NCBI GenBank assembly: GCA_019247395.1 | Contig: JAFAOZ010000162.1 | Location: 1-6,938, forward strand | Direction of reading: 5' to 3' | DNA: 6,938 bases | DNA from: Vulcanimicrobiota bacterium | GTDB taxonomy: Bacteria; Vulcanimicrobiota; Vulcanimicrobiia; Vulcanimicrobiales; Vulcanimicrobiaceae | Part shown: positions 5,788 to 6,938 of the stretch, in pieces | How the letters are laid out: every line of letters begins with the position of its first letter | Numbering within the stretch: position 1 is the stretch's first letter | Notes under the pieces: generated by a model | Databases searched by the model: none | The model's input: the letters and a program-made list of their open reading frames with translations, nothing else | What the model was told of the DNA's origin: nothing | Made by a program: the position numbers and the translations under genes

Positions 5788-6396
5788 TTGCGTCATGCGT
5801 TACTTGTAGGGGCATTTGCTCTGGTGTTAGCCGGTTTTGGCAGTTTATCACGAGCCGAAGCCGCAACGAGTTCACCCCAACTCGATTTTATTAGCTCGCC
5901 AACGGCCAACGTTCAGGCCGAGAGCCCGGACGTCGCCGAGTGGACCACCAGGCTTCTGGTAACGCCGACGGTCCACCACCACGGCGGTATTCAGCGCCTA
6001 ACGGGCGGCATTCTCGCCCGAACCTCAAAGATCGCGCAGCGCCTTACCAGCGACGCGCTGCGGTTTTTGGGCGTCCCCTACGTTTTCGGCGGAACGAGCA
6101 CGTCCGGCTTCGACTGCTCGGGCTTCGTCCAGCACGTCTTCGCAATGGTCGGCATCGATCTGCCGCGCACGGCGGACGTGCAGTATGATGCCGGGCGGCC
6201 GGCGACCGGCGGCCCGCGTGCCGGCGATCTCGTCTTTTTCGATACCTACGGCGGCGTCTCGCACGTGGGCATTTATCTCGGGCAGGGCCGATTCGTCCAC
6301 GCCAGCTCGAGCCACGGCGTAATGGTCAGCCATCTCTCGGACTCGTATTGGGCGTCGCGCTACGTGGGGGCCAAGCGGCTCATCGCCTACCGCTAG
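5788..6396 (+). CDS. Secreted NlpC/P60 peptidoglycan hydrolase under riboswitch control
   Basis: NlpC/P60 enzymes are cysteine peptidases that cut peptide stems of peptidoglycan, usually the D-Glu to meso-diaminopimelate bond. The 202-residue product starts at TTG 5788; an ATG at 5795 is out of frame. A signal peptide covers about residues 1-26, with a hydrophobic core from ALLVGAFALVLAGFG and a likely signal peptidase I site after AEA; there is no lipobox cysteine. A low-complexity linker (27-80) holds no recognised wall-binding repeat. The catalytic domain runs from about 85 to 202, with C110 in FDCSGFV, H159 in SHVGIYLG and H171 in FVHASSS as the expected triad. YVFGGTSTSGFDCSG and RAGDLVFF are typical family blocks. 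It is a single-domain enzyme probably released to the envelope. c-di-AMP, made by the product of the operon just upstream, probably represses it through the riboswitch. An intrinsic terminator follows closely. Confidence 0.95.
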   Translation: MRHALLVGAFALVLAGFGSLSRAEAATSSPQLDFISSPTANVQAESPDVAEWTTRLLVTPTVHHHGGIQRLTGGILARTSKIAQRLTSDALRFLGVPYVFGGTSTSGFDCSGFVQHVFAMVGIDLPRTADVQYDAGRPATGGPRAGDLVFFDTYGGVSHVGIYLGQGRFVHASSSHGVMVSHLSDSYWASRYVGAKRLIAYR

Positions 6397-6422
6397 CGCA
6401 GCTCTATTCTCTCGGAGTAAAG

Positions 6423-6446
6423 CGCCGCCGTTCTCGGCGGCGTTTT
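6423..6446 (+). terminator. Intrinsic terminator of the NlpC/P60 gene
   Basis: CGCCGCCG (6423-6430) and CGGCGGCG (6435-6442) form a perfect 8-base-pair GC stem around a TTCT loop, followed by TTTT. It lies 26 bases after the stop codon of the hydrolase gene. Confidence 0.88.
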
Positions 6447-6454
6447 CATTGGTG

Positions 6455-6572
6455 TGTCATCCTGACCCTTCGACGCGGCGCTTCGCGCCTCGCTCAGGAC
6501 TGCGCGCCCTTCGACAAGCTCAGGGCGCTTGGTGGTATGGAATTGTGTCATCCTGAGCCGAGCGTCTTTTTG
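6455..6572 (+). repeat. Palindromic interspersed repeat, copy 1
   Basis: The copy begins with TGTCATCCTGACCCTTCGAC, and TGTCATCCTGA recurs at 6546. CCTGA (6461-6465) pairs with TCAGG (6494-6498), enclosing GGCGC/GCGCC (6477-6481 with 6485-6489). A second hairpin is GCGCCCT (6504-6510) with AGGGCGC (6522-6528). Bases 6492-6564 match 6634-6706 of copy 2 with 6 differences in 73. It is non-coding in my reading and resembles small palindromic elements scattered through some bacterial genomes. Confidence 0.8.
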
Positions 6573-6731
6573 TGTCATCCTGACCCTTCGACGCGGCGCG
6601 TAGTTTATCGTGAGCGTAGCCGAACGGCACCTTGCTCAGGACTGCGCGCCGTTCGACAAGCGCGGGGCGCTTAGCGGTATGGAATTGTGTCATCCTGAGC
6701 GGAGCGCCGCAGGCGCGGAGTCGAAGGACGA
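6573..6731 (+). repeat. Palindromic interspersed repeat, copy 2
   Basis: The first 27 bases (6573-6599) are identical to 6455-6481 of copy 1, and the right part (6634-6706) matches 6492-6564. Between them copy 2 carries 24 more bases than copy 1 (6600-6633 against 6482-6491). CCTGA (6579-6583) again pairs with TCAGG (6636-6640). The right end runs TGTCATCCTGAGC (6688) to GAAGGACGA, containing a GCGCC/GGCGC hairpin. The two copies fill the gap between the terminator and the tRNA, where no protein gene is seen. Confidence 0.8.
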
Positions 6732-6753
6732 AGCACGAAGGGCGCATGCATCA

Positions 6754-6825
6754 TGGGGTGTAGCCAAGTGGTAAGGCAGCGGACTTTGACTCCGCCATGC
6801 GTTGGTTCGAATCCAGCCGCCCCAG
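6754..6825 (+). tRNA. tRNA-Gln (anticodon TTG)
   Basis: All arms fold. The acceptor stem TGGGGTG (6754-6760) pairs with CGCCCCA ahead of discriminator G6825. The D-arm is GCC AAGTGGTAA GGC. The anticodon stem is GCGGA/TCCGC (6779-6783 with 6791-6795) with loop CTTTGAC and anticodon TTG at 6786-6788. The T-arm is GTTGG TTCGAAT CCAGC. The T at position 1 and G discriminator are typical of bacterial glutamine tRNA. CCA is not encoded and must be added after transcription. It lies directly after the repeat array and 5 bases before the stop codon of a convergent gene. Confidence 0.96.
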
Positions 6826-6830
6826 AGTAG

Positions 6831-6938
6831 CTACGCGGCGTTTTCGAGGAGCAGTACTCCGGCGGCGGTGTTCGAGATCGGGATGTGGTAGCTCGCGTGC
6901 AATCGTCGGACGCGCGCACCGAGCGCGCCGCGCATCGC
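6831..6938 (-). CDS. C-terminal end of an unidentified protein (5' end outside window)
   Basis: Reading leftward from the window edge, 35 codons stay open to a TAG at 6833-6831. About 29 of the 35 third positions are G or C, matching the real genes here, and the opposite strand has stops in this stretch, so this is probably the tail of a true gene. The end reads RRLHASYHIPISNTAAGVLLLENAA. I do not recognise the family from so short a piece and assign no function. The gene converges on tRNA-Gln with a 5-base gap. Confidence 0.6.
   Translation of the reverse strand, partial: AMRGALGARVRRLHASYHIPISNTAAGVLLLENAA

Noticed and set aside
6455..6731. CRISPR array
   Set aside because: There are only two long, imperfect, hairpin-rich copies, with no regular short repeat and spacer pattern and no cas genes in the window.
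6348..6747. Open frames across the repeat region on both strands
   Set aside because: They are built from tandem palindromic repeats, lack ribosome binding sites and match no protein pattern I know.

Overview
The window is a compact bacterial chromosome segment of high GC content. The coding codons end mostly in G or C, and GTG and TTG starts are used. I cannot assign the organism firmly. A cdaA-cdaR-glmM operon plus a ydaO-class (cyclic di-AMP) riboswitch argues against Enterobacteria-like Proteobacteria and fits Firmicutes, Actinobacteria or a high-GC phylum near Chloroflexi or Eremiobacterota. The TGTCATCCTGA / TTCGACAAGCTCAGG interspersed repeats are of a kind I associate with uncultured soil lineages. 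My tentative guess is an Eremiobacterota-like organism, at low confidence.

Layout. Positions 1-863 (+) hold the C-terminal half of the primosomal helicase PriA, cut by the window edge. Converging on it with a 5-base gap is rpsT (ribosomal protein S20, -), and behind that on the same strand is rsgA, a GTPase of 30S subunit maturation. rpsT has a well-formed promoter placed so that its transcript would begin at or next to its GTG start codon, that is, leaderless. A 36-base divergent gap separates rsgA from a rightward operon of four tightly packed genes: an unrecognised 177-residue protein, cdaA (diadenylate cyclase), cdaR (its membrane-anchored YbbR-domain regulator) and glmM (phosphoglucosamine mutase). 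These overlap by 8 bases, are spaced by 13, and overlap by 4 respectively.

Positions 5537-5787 hold no protein gene. They contain a structured leader ending in a clear ydaO-type c-di-AMP riboswitch, whose last helix runs into the Shine-Dalgarno sequence of a secreted NlpC/P60 peptidoglycan hydrolase with a TTG start. The segment therefore holds, side by side, the enzyme that makes c-di-AMP, its regulator, a cell-wall precursor enzyme known to interact with that cyclase in other bacteria, and an RNA sensor of c-di-AMP that probably controls a wall-cutting enzyme. The hydrolase gene ends at a strong intrinsic terminator.

Positions 6447-6753 are filled by two tandem, imperfect copies of a palindromic interspersed repeat. 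A tRNA-Gln (anticodon TTG) follows, and then the last 35 codons of an unidentified leftward gene that runs off the right edge.

The main biology is a known type of pathway in a notably compact arrangement. The least explained parts are the unknown first gene of the cdaA operon and the extended leader upstream of the riboswitch.
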